A DNA stretch of 64,000 bases from Flavobacteriales bacterium (GCA_002401955.1 NVUQ01000004.1:36947-100946), one strand, 5' to 3'. Shown: positions 36,016 to 45,839, numbered from the stretch's first letter. Translations and numbers: made by a program. Notes: a model not told the origin generated them from the letters alone.

Positions 36016-36693
36016 ATGAAAAAATATATACTTATTGTTTTTGCTGGATTAACAATTAGCGGGACTTCATTTGCTCAATGGAGCATAGCGCCTTCAGTCT
36101 CCTATCTTAATTTATTAGTTAAGGATGGATATGGTAATTTTGGTCTTACAATAAAGGCTGAAAAAAACATGCTTTATTTTGGGGTTGGTTATAACGCTAA
36201 AGTTAGTGGAACTAGAACTGTTTTAGCAGACACTATGGTTCTTGAACAAGGGCAAGCACAAGCCCTTTCAACGTATTCTATGAAATCATATAAACTGTTT
36301 TTAGGGGTGAAAAATTATTTTATTGGAGATTATGATAGTGATTTTGGTTTATATGGATTAGTTGATATTTCCTATTATTATCTTCCTATCACGAAAAAAT
36401 TAGATGGTCCTAAAGATTCTAAACGGTATTATCGCCATCTTCTTTTTGGAGAAAATAAAGAGTCTTATGACGACTTTGTAGAATCAGAAACATCTGAGGT
36501 GCTTCTTACAGGAGGGGTAGGATTAGGTTTAGAGAAAAAGATTAAAGGAGTTTATTTATACTCCGATGCAACAATTAAAATGACTATAACGGGACCAGAG
36601 GTACAACAAAATTCTGCAGCAGGTGAGGGTGGGACCTCTATGTTCTTTCCTTTAGAATTTAATTTAGGGATAAGAATTCCTTTGGACTATTAA
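36016..36693 (+). CDS. Outer-membrane beta-barrel-like protein
   Basis: This 225-residue protein has a signal peptide (IVFAGLTISGTSFAQ). Strands of barrel type follow (NFGLTIKAEKNMLYFGVGYN, YGLVDISYYYLPITKKL, GGVGLGLEKKIKGVYLYSD), ending in FPLEFNLGIRIPLDY. This looks like a small outer-membrane barrel. No specific family is recognised. It is 134 bases after the preceding exported protein and may be transcribed with it. Confidence 0.68.
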   Translation: MKKYILIVFAGLTISGTSFAQWSIAPSVSYLNLLVKDGYGNFGLTIKAEKNMLYFGVGYNAKVSGTRTVLADTMVLEQGQAQALSTYSMKSYKLFLGVKNYFIGDYDSDFGLYGLVDISYYYLPITKKLDGPKDSKRYYRHLLFGENKESYDDFVESETSEVLLTGGVGLGLEKKIKGVYLYSDATIKMTITGPEVQQNSAAGEGGTSMFFPLEFNLGIRIPLDY

Positions 36694-37035
36694 TAACACC
36701 AATTTTTGAAATATGAAAAAAGTCTTACCATTTTTGATAAAGGTTTTGAAACTTTGAAAGGTGATTTAGAACAAATTGATGATGTTTTCGTTATTAGAAT
36801 ATAAAACTAAGCTTAGACTAAATAAGTCTGTCTTAAAACGTAACGGAGCATAAATAGAGGAGAAATTAAAATTCAAACTCGATGTTGTTAAAATAGGTGT
36901 TTAATATCGTTTGTGGCACAGACTTTGCGAGTTCTATATCTCACACTAAAACAGACGATGTCTGAAATTATTATTGAGATACGATATTAGAAAGTTAACA
37001 CTTGCATCTCAAATTTCAGAAATGGTTATAAAAAC
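36694..37035. other. Intergenic region without a supported gene
   Basis: The 342 bases hold only short open stretches. One reads through about 30 codons (36709-36804), but it has no ATG and no recognisable product. TAATATCGT at 36903 and ACGATATTA at 36982 form an imperfect long-range inverted repeat. I see no consensus -7 box for the next gene. Confidence 0.4.
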
Positions 37036-37857
37036 ATGCTTATGAAACCTAAAAATTTAATACTCACAGCCTTTGTTGCATTGGCATTTTTCAGTTTTAC
37101 AAAACAAGATGTTCCACAGGTAGCAACAGAAGAAATCCCAACTTTAAGAAAAATAAATCATAATGCTTTTAAAGCAGGCGAACAATTAGAATACCGTTTA
37201 CATTATGGTGTTATTAATGCTGGAACTGCTAAACTTGAGGTGAAAAAATTAGATCAAAAAATTGCAGGAAGAGAAATTTACCATATTGTAGGTTCGGGAA
37301 AAACAAAAGGTGCTTTCGATTGGTTTTTTAAAGTAAGAGATCGTTATGAAACATTTTTAGATGTTGATGGAGTTTTTCCTTGGGCGTTTAAAAGAGATGT
37401 AAATGAAGGTGGCTACAAAATCAAACAAAACTACAAGTTTGCTCAAACAAAAAACAAAGTAGATAATGGTGAAGGAAAATCTTTTGAAACTCCTAACGGA
37501 ATTCAAGATATGCTTTCTGCATTTTATTATGCTCGAGCCATTGATTATTCAAACGCAAAAGTTGGCGAAGTTTTTACTATTTGGTCTTTTGTTGATGACG
37601 AGATATGGCCATTAAGAATACGATATTTAGGTAAAGATGAAATTAAAGTAAGCGGAGATAGATACAAAGCTTTAAAATTTTGCCCAGTAGTACAAGAAGG
37701 AAGGTTATTTGAAAACGAAGATGATGTTGCCGTTTGGATATCAGATGATAAAAACAAAATTCCATTATTGGCTCAAGGAAAAGTATTGATAGGCTCAGTA
37801 AAAATGGAATTAACCAAAGCAAGTGGTTTAGCCAACCCTTCAGCAAGGATTGACTAA
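37036..37857 (+). CDS. DUF3108 domain-containing exported protein
   Basis: This 273-residue protein has an N-terminal hydrophobic segment (LILTAFVALAFFSF) that is probably a signal peptide or anchor. The DUF3108-type core follows: FKAGEQLEYRLHYGVINAGT, GKTKGAFDWFFKVRDRYETF, and a C-terminal EGRLFENEDDVAVWISDDKN. Such proteins are beta-rich and periplasmic; their function is unknown. The ATG at 37036 and the one at 37042 both suit the signal peptide. It is followed by an intergenic repeat and then by an M23 peptidase gene. DUF3108 and M23 genes are often close together in this phylum. Confidence 0.84.
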   Translation: MLMKPKNLILTAFVALAFFSFTKQDVPQVATEEIPTLRKINHNAFKAGEQLEYRLHYGVINAGTAKLEVKKLDQKIAGREIYHIVGSGKTKGAFDWFFKVRDRYETFLDVDGVFPWAFKRDVNEGGYKIKQNYKFAQTKNKVDNGEGKSFETPNGIQDMLSAFYYARAIDYSNAKVGEVFTIWSFVDDEIWPLRIRYLGKDEIKVSGDRYKALKFCPVVQEGRLFENEDDVAVWISDDKNKIPLLAQGKVLIGSVKMELTKASGLANPSARID

Positions 37858-38179
37858 CAGTATAAAAAATGTTAGGGTAAACTCATATTTTATTTTTAGA
37901 AGACTAGACCTAAATAGAGTAATAAACTAGGTGGTTTTGTAGTTTTTGTCAGTTCGAGTGTTCCGTATGTTACCCTGAACACGTTTTGCGAAAGCAAAAG
38001 CCACGGAAGGTACATCGGAATGTATCGAGAACAAAAAAAGCTTATTATCGATACACTTTTGAAAGAATAACTCTAAATGATAATGATTTTTTACATCAAA
38101 TATTGACTAACAATTTTCTGTTAAAAACAATAGCAGAACTAAAGCGTTGAAGCAATTCAGTGCTTTATTTTTGTTACTT
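37858..38179. repeat. Intergenic dispersed repeat (GTTTTGCGAAAGCAAAAGC family)
   Basis: No gene is seen. From about 37949 to 38056 there is a repeat with CAGTTCGAGTGTTCCG, an ACGTTTTGCGAAAGCAAAAG hairpin, CACGGAA and GTATCGAGAAC. Close relatives occur at 44082-44233 (GTTTTGCTAAAAGCAAAAGC), 60262-60281 and inside the 5' end of the gene at 61732. It is intergenic housekeeping DNA rather than a functional gene. Confidence 0.6.
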
Positions 38180-39403
38180 ATGATTAATCATATTAAAACC
38201 ATTCTATTTTTCCTCCTTGCCGTTTCTTTGTTCTCTTGTGAAAATCCAACAGTAGAGAAAGAACCTGTAGAAATTATTCCAGAATATGAACCAACAATGG
38301 AGTACGGTTTAAATTTAGATTCATTTATTGTTCATAAAAATATAATTAAACCCAACGAATTTTTAGCGAATATTTTACTCAAACACCATGTGCCATATTC
38401 TGAAATTGATAGATTGGCTAAAGAGTCTGTTAGGGTTTTTGATGTTCGCAAAATCGCTTCAGGTAAAAACTACACCATCCTATGTAAAAAGGATTCTATA
38501 GAAAAGGCCGAGTATTTTATTTATGAACCTAATGCCATAGATTACATCATTTATGATATGTGCGATTCTTTAATTATTACCAAAGGTAAACGAGAGGTGA
38601 TAACAAAAATTAATTCTGCCTCTGGAACCATTAAATCATCACTTTATCAAACTTTAGATGATGCCAATGTAAGCCCTGTATTAGCAATAGAAATGGCAGA
38701 TGTTTTTGCTTGGACCATCGACTTTTACCGCATCCAAAAAGGCGATTGGTTTAAAGTGGTTTATGAAGAAAAATTTGTAGAAGGAAAATCTATAGGAATT
38801 GGAAAAGTTTTAGCTTCTAACTTTAACCACTACAATAAAGACTTTTTTGCTTGCCGTTTTATTCAAGATAGCATTCCTGATTATTTTGATGCTGAAGCCA
38901 ACAGTTTAAGAAGGGCATTTTTAAAATCTCCTCTTAAATTTGGGAGACTAACTTCTGGATTTACCATGAGAAGATTTCATCCTGTACAAAAAAGAAACAA
39001 ACCGCATTTAGGTACCGATTATGCAGCACCAACAGGAACCCCAATTATGGCTACAGGAGACGGGCTTGTTATTGCCTCGGCTTACTCTAAGTACAATGGT
39101 AATTATGTAAAGATAAAACACAACAGCACTTATACTACCCAGTACTTACACATGAGTAAACGTTTTGCAAAAGTTGGTCAACACGTATCTCAAAGTGATA
39201 TTATTGGAAAAGTAGGAAGTACTGGATTAGCAACTGGACCTCATGTTTGTTACCGATTTTGGAAAAATGGAAGTCAAACTAATCATTTAAAAGAAGATTT
39301 TCCTCCTTCAGAACCGGTTAAACCAAAACATTTAAAACGGTTTAAAACGAAGCTTAAAGAATATAAGTCTCAAGTGGATCAAATTAAATTAAAAACCATT
39401 TAA
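38180..39403 (+). CDS. M23 family peptidoglycan metallopeptidase (lipoprotein)
   Basis: This protein probably cleaves peptidoglycan cross-links, or acts as a LytM-type activator, outside the inner membrane. The ATG at 38180 gives a lipoprotein signal (LLAVSLFSC, lipid Cys at 23), so I prefer it to the TTG eleven codons upstream. The C-terminal M23 domain has HLGTDYAAPTGTPI (zinc ligands His and Asp), GNYVKIKHNSTYTTQYLHM, and GLATGPHVCYRFWKNG. The last matches the usual HxH motif with Cys in place of the second His. This change is seen in other Bacteroidota and may still bind zinc. The N-terminal 220 residues are a family extension. Confidence 0.9.
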   Translation: MINHIKTILFFLLAVSLFSCENPTVEKEPVEIIPEYEPTMEYGLNLDSFIVHKNIIKPNEFLANILLKHHVPYSEIDRLAKESVRVFDVRKIASGKNYTILCKKDSIEKAEYFIYEPNAIDYIIYDMCDSLIITKGKREVITKINSASGTIKSSLYQTLDDANVSPVLAIEMADVFAWTIDFYRIQKGDWFKVVYEEKFVEGKSIGIGKVLASNFNHYNKDFFACRFIQDSIPDYFDAEANSLRRAFLKSPLKFGRLTSGFTMRRFHPVQKRNKPHLGTDYAAPTGTPIMATGDGLVIASAYSKYNGNYVKIKHNSTYTTQYLHMSKRFAKVGQHVSQSDIIGKVGSTGLATGPHVCYRFWKNGSQTNHLKEDFPPSEPVKPKHLKRFKTKLKEYKSQVDQIKLKTI

Positions 39404-39975
39404 ACCTTTCCATAGGGAAGACTTTCATGTTTGTCATTCTGAATTAAATTTTCTGTTTGCTTCAGCAAACATAGAAAATGACGCTGATGAATCTTTGATT
39501 TTTAATACAGTAACTATTCTCCCCTTGAAGTGAGATTAAGAGGGGTGTTTTGTCATTCTCAGTACTACGTCATTGCGAGGCACGAAGCAATCTCATTCAT
39601 AATAGAAAGATTGTTTTAGCTTTAAATATTTATACTGTTCTTTTTCTTGAATAAAAAGAACCAAAAATCAAGACCGAATGCCAAATGCTCCACAATTTTT
39701 TACGCTCTAGGCTCACCCAACTCGGCCAATTGCTTTGCATTTCGCTCCATTCGGTCGTTCGCCCTCGCTCCTTAGATTTCGGTTATCTTTTAAACAAAAC
39801 TGTTATTCTGAACGATATTTTCTTATTGCTTTAGCAATTTAGAAAATGACATGATGAATCTTTTTAATTAAAACATCTATTCTGTAATAATTATAAAGTT
39901 TGGTCATAAATTAAAAAATCCCCAGTCAACACTTCGACTTCGCTCAGTAGGGCACTGAGGGATGACACGCAAGTT
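39404..39975. repeat. Intergenic block of mixed dispersed repeats
   Basis: The 572 bases have no supported gene. They hold two hairpins of one type (39448-39479 and 39817-39847; each ATTTTCT..., then TTGCT/AGCAA, then AGAAAAT). A CATTGCGAGGCACGAAGCAA element is at about 39570. A block starting GAATAAAAAGAACC and running through CTCGGCCAATTGC to about 39790 (unusually GC-rich here) is next. A CACTTCGACTTCGCTCAGT element with ACTGAG arm is at about 39928. The layout suggests repeated insertion of short non-coding elements at a convergent gene end. Confidence 0.6.
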
Positions 39976-42900
39976 TTACTGCACCACCAACTTCTCTATA
40001 AAGATTTTCTCTTTGGTTATCGTATTAATCAGGTAAGTTAAAAACAGACCTTTGCCTATTTCATTTTTGCTAATTTCTACTTTGTTTCCCGCAATTTTGT
40101 TAATTCGTTTTACCTCAGCACCAACAATGTTGTAAACCAATAAATCGTAATCTCCATTTAAGTTTTTATCAAACAAAATGGTAGTAGATTCACTAAAAGG
40201 GTTGGGGTAAACAATTGTTTTTAGCTGTTGCATTTCTTCAACACCAACTGACATATGAGTATAAATTACAGACTCTTTAGGACAGTTATTTGTATCAATG
40301 ACCTCAACTGTATAATCTCCGTTAGTAAGTGGCAATAAAGTATCAGCGATTGCTCCTGAAATAATAGAACCATTTAAGTACCATTGGTAAGTAAAGTTAC
40401 CCGTAACACTAGCATTTAAATATGGAAAAGTGTAACTAACCGTTGGTTGTGGAGTACCATAACACTCTATAGTGTTTATTACCGTATTGGTAATTACCGC
40501 AGGATTGGCATCAAAATAAATATGACCTGTATTATGAATAGTTGTATTAGGAAGTAAGCCTGGTTTTTGCTGTATTTTAAATCTGATGAACCCTTGGCTT
40601 CCTAAAAAATCAGCCCCACTATCTGGTAGCATAATATTTTCAAATTTAAATACAGCTTCACCATCTTGTTCTATACTAATTTGTACTGTATGACTGCTAA
40701 CTATTGGCTGTAAACTGCTCCAATCTAAATCATCATCTAATTGATCTCTTACCATAACCGTAATGGCAGTATCGTTACCCGTATTTTGGAAACGAATTAA
40801 ATATTCTAGCTCTTGGTTTTGAGAAATATAACCCTCACTACCAATTCCTTGTGGTGTTACACTTTTATCGTTAGGATCATAAGCACAAACCAAAACCTGA
40901 TTTAAAGTATCTGAATTGGTATATACAATGTTATTGCCTCCATCTAGCTCATGTACTGTTAAAATAGATGTTAAAGTATCTCCCATACTTGTAAATGGTG
41001 GCATTTGTACTTGTAGATTAATCATTTCTGAAGAAAAGAAAAACAAACTGTCATAATGCCAATAAATATTTTGACCAATAATAGAGTCGGGAGTTACAGC
41101 AGCACTGACATAGCTAATACTGTTGTCTAATTTCAAATGAATAATCCCACTAGGAAGTGTAGTGCCTTGATTAGTAAAATCTACCCAATAATTAATATTA
41201 GTATTACACCTTGGAAAAGCTCCCGTTAAAGAAGGTTCAATTACTGTTAAAAGAGTATCCGGATAAAAGCCAAAGTCTAAACTGTCTATTACAGGATTCG
41301 CTCCTGTTAATGTTCGATTATATGTTGTAGAGTCTGTAGTCAGGTTCCACATCTGAGTTGCATTATTATGATTAACTGTATAAGTCCCAGAGTCTGTTGT
41401 AAAGGAATAATATCCGTTATTGGTATAAGAATAGACATTATTAGTAGAAAGGTTCGTTTGGATAAAGTTTAACCCAAATTCCGAACTATCTTTAATCTTA
41501 TTTTGATTTAAGTCATAAAATACATCTCCTATTAATTTATAGGGGCTACCTATAAAATTTTCATACCAAGCTATTTTGTCATCACCGAGCGAAGCGGACA
41601 ACACATCCACATCACCATCACCATCCAAATCAGCCGCATAAACAGACCAGGTTCCATCTGCACTGGCCGTAATGGTTTGTTGTGGACCAAAGACTCCACC
41701 TCCTAAGTTCTCATACCATGCAATTTTATCATCACTCGATGAAGCCGACAACACATCCACATCACCATCACCGTCCAAATCAGCTGCATAAACAGACTTT
41801 GCTCCATCTGCACTGGTCGTAATAGTTTGTTGTGGACCAAAAACTCCACCTCCTAAATTCTCATACCATGCAATTTTATCATCACCCGATGAAGCCGACA
41901 ACACATCAACATCCCCATCACCATCCAAATCAGTCGCATAAACAGAATAAGCATTATCTGCACTGGTCGTAATGATTTGTTGCGCACCAAAGACTCCACC
42001 TCCTAAATTCTCATACCACGCAATTTCATCATCAAACGATGAAGCCGACAACACATCAACATCCCCATCACCATCCAAATCAGCTGCATAAACAAAATTA
42101 GATCCAAATGAGTTGGTCGTAATGATTTGTTGCGCACCAAAGGCTCCGCTTCCTAAATTTTCACTCCACACAATTTTATAACTTACCGATGAAGCCGACA
42201 ATACATCCAAATCCCCATCACCATCCAAATCAGTCGCATAAACGGAATAAGCTCCAATTGCACTAGTCGTAATTATTTGTTGTGGTCCAAAGGCTCCTCC
42301 TCCTAAATTCTCATACCAAGCAACTTTATTATCACCAACTGAAGCCGACAACACATCTACATCACCATCACCATCCAAATCAGCTGCATAAACAGAATAA
42401 GCTCCATCTGCACTGGTCGTAATGGTTTGTTGAGCACCAAAGGTTCCGCCTCCTAAATTCTCATACCACGCAATTTCATCATCAATCCATGAAGCCGACA
42501 ACACATCCACATCCCCATCACCATCCAAATCAACTGCATAAACAGATCTAGCTCCATGTGTACTAGTCGTAATTGTTTGTTGAGCACCAAAGATTCCGCC
42601 TCCTAAGTTCTCATACCAGGCAATTTTATCATCACCAAATGAAGCCGACAACACATCCACATCACCATCACCGTCCAAATCAGTCGCATAAACGGAATAA
42701 GCTCCAATTGCACTAGTCGTAATTATTTGTTGTGGTCCAAAGGCTCCGCCTCCTAAATTCTCATACCAAGCAATTTTATCATCAGCAGTTGAAGCCGACA
42801 ACACATCCACATCCCCATCACCATCCAAATCAGTTGCATAAACAGAATAAGCTCCAATTGCACTAGTCGTAATTGTTTGTTGAGCACCAAAGATTCCGCC

Positions 42901-43554
42901 TCCTAAATTCTCATACCAAGCAATTTTATGATCAAGCGATGAAGCCGACAACACATCCACATCCCCATCCCCATCCAAATCAGTTGCATAAACAGAAACA
43001 GCATTATTTGTAGTGGTCGTAATTGTTTGTTGTGGGCCAAAAACTCCACCTCCTAAATTCTCATACCAAGCAATTTTATCATCAACAGTTGAAGCCGACA
43101 ACACATCCACATCCCCATCACCATCCAAATCAGCTGCATAAACAGACCTAGCTCCATCTGCACTGGTCGTAATAACCTGTTGAGCACCAAAGGCTCCACC
43201 TCCTAAATTCTCATACCACGCAATTTTATCATCAGCAGTTGAAGCCGACAACACATCCAAATCCCCATCACCATCCAAATCAGCTGCATAAACAGAATAA
43301 GCTTCCGCGGCACTGGTCGTAATGATTTGTTGAGCACCAAAGGCTCCACCTCCTAAATTCTCATACCACACTATTTTATCATCATTAGATGAAGCCGACA
43401 ATATATCTTGATCACCATCACCATCCAAATCAAAAGCTTTTACATCTCTTGGAGTATCTGCAGACATAGTAAGGTCATTTTGCGGCCCGAACTGAGCAAA
43501 AAATGAGGGAGTAATTAGTAAAAAGACAATTGTTAAAGTGAGTAATTTTTTCAT
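39976..43554 (-). CDS. Secreted FG-GAP/VCBS-like repeat protein, T9SS type A
   Basis: I prefer the ATG at 43554 (the ORF opens 11 codons earlier), which gives the signal peptide KLLTLTIVFLLITPSFFAQ. The next 650 residues are thirteen exact 50-residue repeats (nucleotides 41542-43491) of the pattern YAADLDGDGDVDVLSAS ... KIAWYENLGGG. The DLDGDGD core is a calcium-binding loop, as in VCBS/FG-GAP propellers. A beta-rich region follows, then YDPNDKSVTPQGIGSEGYI ... LIRFQNTGND (a DUF7619-type domain) and a type A sorting domain (VYPNPFSESTTILFD). It is probably a calcium-stabilised surface adhesin. Confidence 0.88.
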   Translation of the reverse strand: MKKLLTLTIVFLLITPSFFAQFGPQNDLTMSADTPRDVKAFDLDGDGDQDILSASSNDDKIVWYENLGGGAFGAQQIITTSAAEAYSVYAADLDGDGDLDVLSASTADDKIAWYENLGGGAFGAQQVITTSADGARSVYAADLDGDGDVDVLSASTVDDKIAWYENLGGGVFGPQQTITTTTNNAVSVYATDLDGDGDVDVLSASSLDHKIAWYENLGGGIFGAQQTITTSAIGAYSVYATDLDGDGDVDVLSASTADDKIAWYENLGGGAFGPQQIITTSAIGAYSVYATDLDGDGDVDVLSASFGDDKIAWYENLGGGIFGAQQTITTSTHGARSVYAVDLDGDGDVDVLSASWIDDEIAWYENLGGGTFGAQQTITTSADGAYSVYAADLDGDGDVDVLSASVGDNKVAWYENLGGGAFGPQQIITTSAIGAYSVYATDLDGDGDLDVLSASSVSYKIVWSENLGSGAFGAQQIITTNSFGSNFVYAADLDGDGDVDVLSASSFDDEIAWYENLGGGVFGAQQIITTSADNAYSVYATDLDGDGDVDVLSASSGDDKIAWYENLGGGVFGPQQTITTSADGAKSVYAADLDGDGDVDVLSASSSDDKIAWYENLGGGVFGPQQTITASADGTWSVYAADLDGDGDVDVLSASLGDDKIAWYENFIGSPYKLIGDVFYDLNQNKIKDSSEFGLNFIQTNLSTNNVYSYTNNGYYSFTTDSGTYTVNHNNATQMWNLTTDSTTYNRTLTGANPVIDSLDFGFYPDTLLTVIEPSLTGAFPRCNTNINYWVDFTNQGTTLPSGIIHLKLDNSISYVSAAVTPDSIIGQNIYWHYDSLFFFSSEMINLQVQMPPFTSMGDTLTSILTVHELDGGNNIVYTNSDTLNQVLVCAYDPNDKSVTPQGIGSEGYISQNQELEYLIRFQNTGNDTAITVMVRDQLDDDLDWSSLQPIVSSHTVQISIEQDGEAVFKFENIMLPDSGADFLGSQGFIRFKIQQKPGLLPNTTIHNTGHIYFDANPAVITNTVINTIECYGTPQPTVSYTFPYLNASVTGNFTYQWYLNGSIISGAIADTLLPLTNGDYTVEVIDTNNCPKESVIYTHMSVGVEEMQQLKTIVYPNPFSESTTILFDKNLNGDYDLLVYNIVGAEVKRINKIAGNKVEISKNEIGKGLFLTYLINTITKEKIFIEKLVVQ
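41542..43491 (-). repeat. Thirteen tandem 150-bp coding repeats
   Basis: Spacing between equivalent bases (for example CCATCCAAATCAG at 43271, 43121, 42971 and 42821) is exactly 150 bp. There are thirteen units, the first and last being the most divergent. The middle units are very similar at DNA level, so unequal recombination could change their number. Confidence 0.9.
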
Positions 43555-43739
43555 GGTTTTAATTTCTGTTAGTACTTCGAATAACAAGATTCTTCATTTC
43601 AATTTGTTTCCCGAAATAAAATCGGGACAAATTATCATTCTGAATGACAGTTAATGCTTACGAATTTATTGAAAAATAGAGGTTTAGACTATAATGTGTT
43701 CATTTTTCTTTTAAACGGTAGGGTTTGGCTGGCAAGTGG

Positions 43740-44066
43740 TCATTTTAACTTCGGATTATTATGATGCCTGTCTTTATCACGTTTAGTTTTCTTCTCTAAA
43801 CTTTTTTGTAGTGCATCAGTTAAATCAACTCCAGTTTGGTTAGCCAAGCAGATCAAAACAAATAGGACATCGGCCATTTCTTCGCCAAGATCCTTCTTTT
43901 TGTCGCTCTCTTTTTCAGATTGCTCACCATATCTTCTTGCAATAATTCTAGCAACTTCGCCAACTTCTTCTGTTAGCATTGCCATATTGGTTAGTTCATT
44001 AAAATAACGAACGCCATTTTCTTTAATCCAATCGTCTACTGCTTTTTGAGCTTGTTCTATTGTCAT
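43740..44066 (-). CDS. MazG-like nucleotide pyrophosphohydrolase
   Basis: This 108-residue protein has the MazG metal-binding signature: LTEEVGEVARIIARRYGEQ, then DLGEEMADVLFVLICLANQ, that is EExxE and ExxD helices in the four-helix dimer fold. Such enzymes hydrolyse nucleoside triphosphates (often non-canonical ones) to monophosphates and pyrophosphate. A family short form of about 110 residues is common in Bacteroidota. The start is the ATG at 44066, just before a dispersed repeat block. It is monocistronic. Confidence 0.9.
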   Translation of the reverse strand: MTIEQAQKAVDDWIKENGVRYFNELTNMAMLTEEVGEVARIIARRYGEQSEKESDKKKDLGEEMADVLFVLICLANQTGVDLTDALQKSLEKKTKRDKDRHHNNPKLK

Positions 44067-44081
44067 TGTTTTTGGGTTTTA

Positions 44082-44233
44082 CGTCATTACGAGTGTCTCT
44101 TGAGTACGTTTTGCTAAAAGCAAAAGCTACGAGAGGAAACGAAGCAATCTCATAATAAAACAATAAGATTGCTTTACTAAATCTTTTATAGTTCGATAAA
44201 CTCACTATGACAAAGATTTAATTCGCAATGACG
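44082..44233. repeat. Intergenic CGTCATTGCGA-type repeat block
   Basis: CGTCATTACGA (44082-44092) and TCGCAATGACG (44223-44233) close a long imperfect stem with one mismatch. Inside are a GTTTTGCTAAAAGCAAAAGC hairpin and a GAAGCAATCT/AGATTGCTT pair. It belongs to the family at 25458, 39570 and 60229. It lies between the MazG gene and the YiiX-like gene, which are divergent. Confidence 0.65.
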
Positions 44234-44294
44234 AATATAAAATTACTCCTTTAATTCTATTTTGGTATTTTTAAGTTACTTAATGAAATAAGAT

Positions 44295-45839
44295 ATGCGT
44301 TTAGAGAAAAAATATTTTCCATATTATGTTACTGTTCTAGTAGTAATGATTTTAGTAGTTGGTTTTTTTGCTAGAAACAAAAAGCAGCAGCAACAAAAAG
44401 AGATCTGTTGGGCAAACATTCAATCGCAAATTAACTCTATAAACGATTTAGATTCTTTAGTAGATTACGAAATAGCTGAATTCCAAATTTTAGTAGAACA
44501 AAGCTTAATGGTTCGTGTTGAAATGATAAAAATTGCAGAAGAGATTAGACAGCACCCCGATGAGCCAATCGGCTCTAAAAACTTAGAATTTTTAAAAGAA
44601 AACACTCAGTTGTGCTTAACGTTACGTGATGAGCTTTACGCAGTAACTAACCGTTACGAATGTGCTTTAGATGCCACCAATGGCGAATTAGCAAGACAAC
44701 AAATACCAGAAATTATTAGAACCAAAGCAGTAATGCTTTCTGTGGCAGCTGCTCTTACTTTGTATGATAATTATTTGATGGGAGCATTGCTTTTTGAAAA
44801 TGATAAACGTTTGAGGCGACTATTAAATGATCCTGACAAAGGTTTTGGAATTTCTGCTAATGAATTATTAGAAATAACAATGGCAGCGAATTCTATGAGT
44901 AAACAAAAACGAATACAGGATGGAATTCTATTTTTTGAAACCAGAAAAGAAATGTTTTCCGATTTAAAAGATGATGATTTCTATTATTTAAAGCTATTAA
45001 TCTACTCGAGTCCATCTTACAACCATTTAAAAAATATTGGCGCTACAGAAATGCTGAAAAAGAAGTTTAAAATGTTTGGTAAAATTTCTAGAGATGTTGT
45101 AGCTGAAATGCGTGATGATGGCTTTGATGGTGTAAGCAAGTTTTTTGGAAATTCTGTTGGCTTAATTGAATCCAGAAAAGGTAAATTATATGGAAAAGAG
45201 GCTATTAGAAAAGAGTTGTTGAAACAATTACAACCTTTAGATATTATCTTAGAAAAAACACCTTTTAGATTAACAGACAAATTAATCCCTGGTCATTTTG
45301 GTCATGTTGCCATTTGGGTTGGAACTGAAAAAGAACTAAAAGAAAAAGGATTGTGGAATCATGAAGTGGTAAAACCGCATCATCATAAAATAACACATAA
45401 AGGAAATAATGAAACTTCTAAAGATGGTTATTTAATTGTTGAAGCCTTGCGCGAAGGGGTTAAATTAAGTTCTTTAGAAGAGTTTATGAATATTGATGAT
45501 ATTGCCATTTTAAGACCTGTTTTTTCTGATAATGTAACTGAAAAAGAAAAGGAATCATTATTACTTACTTTTAGACAAATTGGTAAAGAGTATGATTTTA
45601 ATTTTGATGTAAATACTACTGAAAAAATAGTCTGTTCTGAGTTGGCTTATGTGTGTTTTCCACAAATAGATTGGCCAACCGAAAAAACGGCTGGAAGACA
45701 TACCATTAGCCCAGATAATGTTGCTAATCTTTGTTGGAATGGTACACCTTTAGAGCTTATTTCTTTTTACCACGATGGTGAAAAGGTGGATGAAGATAAT
45801 CAATTGAATGTGATGAAAATATTGATGACTGAGAAGTAG
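44295..45839 (+). CDS. Membrane-anchored YiiX/NlpC-P60-like permuted papain hydrolase
   Basis: This 514-residue protein has an N-terminal TM anchor (YYVTVLVVMILVVGFFA, about 9-25). A helical domain of about 290 residues comes next, then a C-terminal permuted papain-like domain. Its first part has IPGHFGHVAIWVG (His of the catalytic pair) and its last part EKIVCSELAYVCFPQIDWP (catalytic Cys), the order inverted relative to ordinary papain, as in YiiX/YebB proteins. Substrates are probably amide or ester bonds in lipids or peptides, not known. It is monocistronic; a row of hairpins follows. Confidence 0.82.
   Translation: MRLEKKYFPYYVTVLVVMILVVGFFARNKKQQQQKEICWANIQSQINSINDLDSLVDYEIAEFQILVEQSLMVRVEMIKIAEEIRQHPDEPIGSKNLEFLKENTQLCLTLRDELYAVTNRYECALDATNGELARQQIPEIIRTKAVMLSVAAALTLYDNYLMGALLFENDKRLRRLLNDPDKGFGISANELLEITMAANSMSKQKRIQDGILFFETRKEMFSDLKDDDFYYLKLLIYSSPSYNHLKNIGATEMLKKKFKMFGKISRDVVAEMRDDGFDGVSKFFGNSVGLIESRKGKLYGKEAIRKELLKQLQPLDIILEKTPFRLTDKLIPGHFGHVAIWVGTEKELKEKGLWNHEVVKPHHHKITHKGNNETSKDGYLIVEALREGVKLSSLEEFMNIDDIAILRPVFSDNVTEKEKESLLLTFRQIGKEYDFNFDVNTTEKIVCSELAYVCFPQIDWPTEKTAGRHTISPDNVANLCWNGTPLELISFYHDGEKVDEDNQLNVMKILMTEK

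Noticed and set aside
36709..36804. Possible short gene (about 30 codons) in the gap before the DUF3108 gene
   Set aside because: It lacks an ATG, has no recognisable product and no promoter, and its length is expected by chance.
39640..39800. RNA gene or protein gene in the GC-rich intergenic block
   Set aside because: No tRNA-like fold, no long reading frame and no conserved RNA motif could be made out.
41542..43491. CRISPR-like array
   Set aside because: The 150-bp periodicity lies wholly within a reading frame with conserved codons and no spacers.
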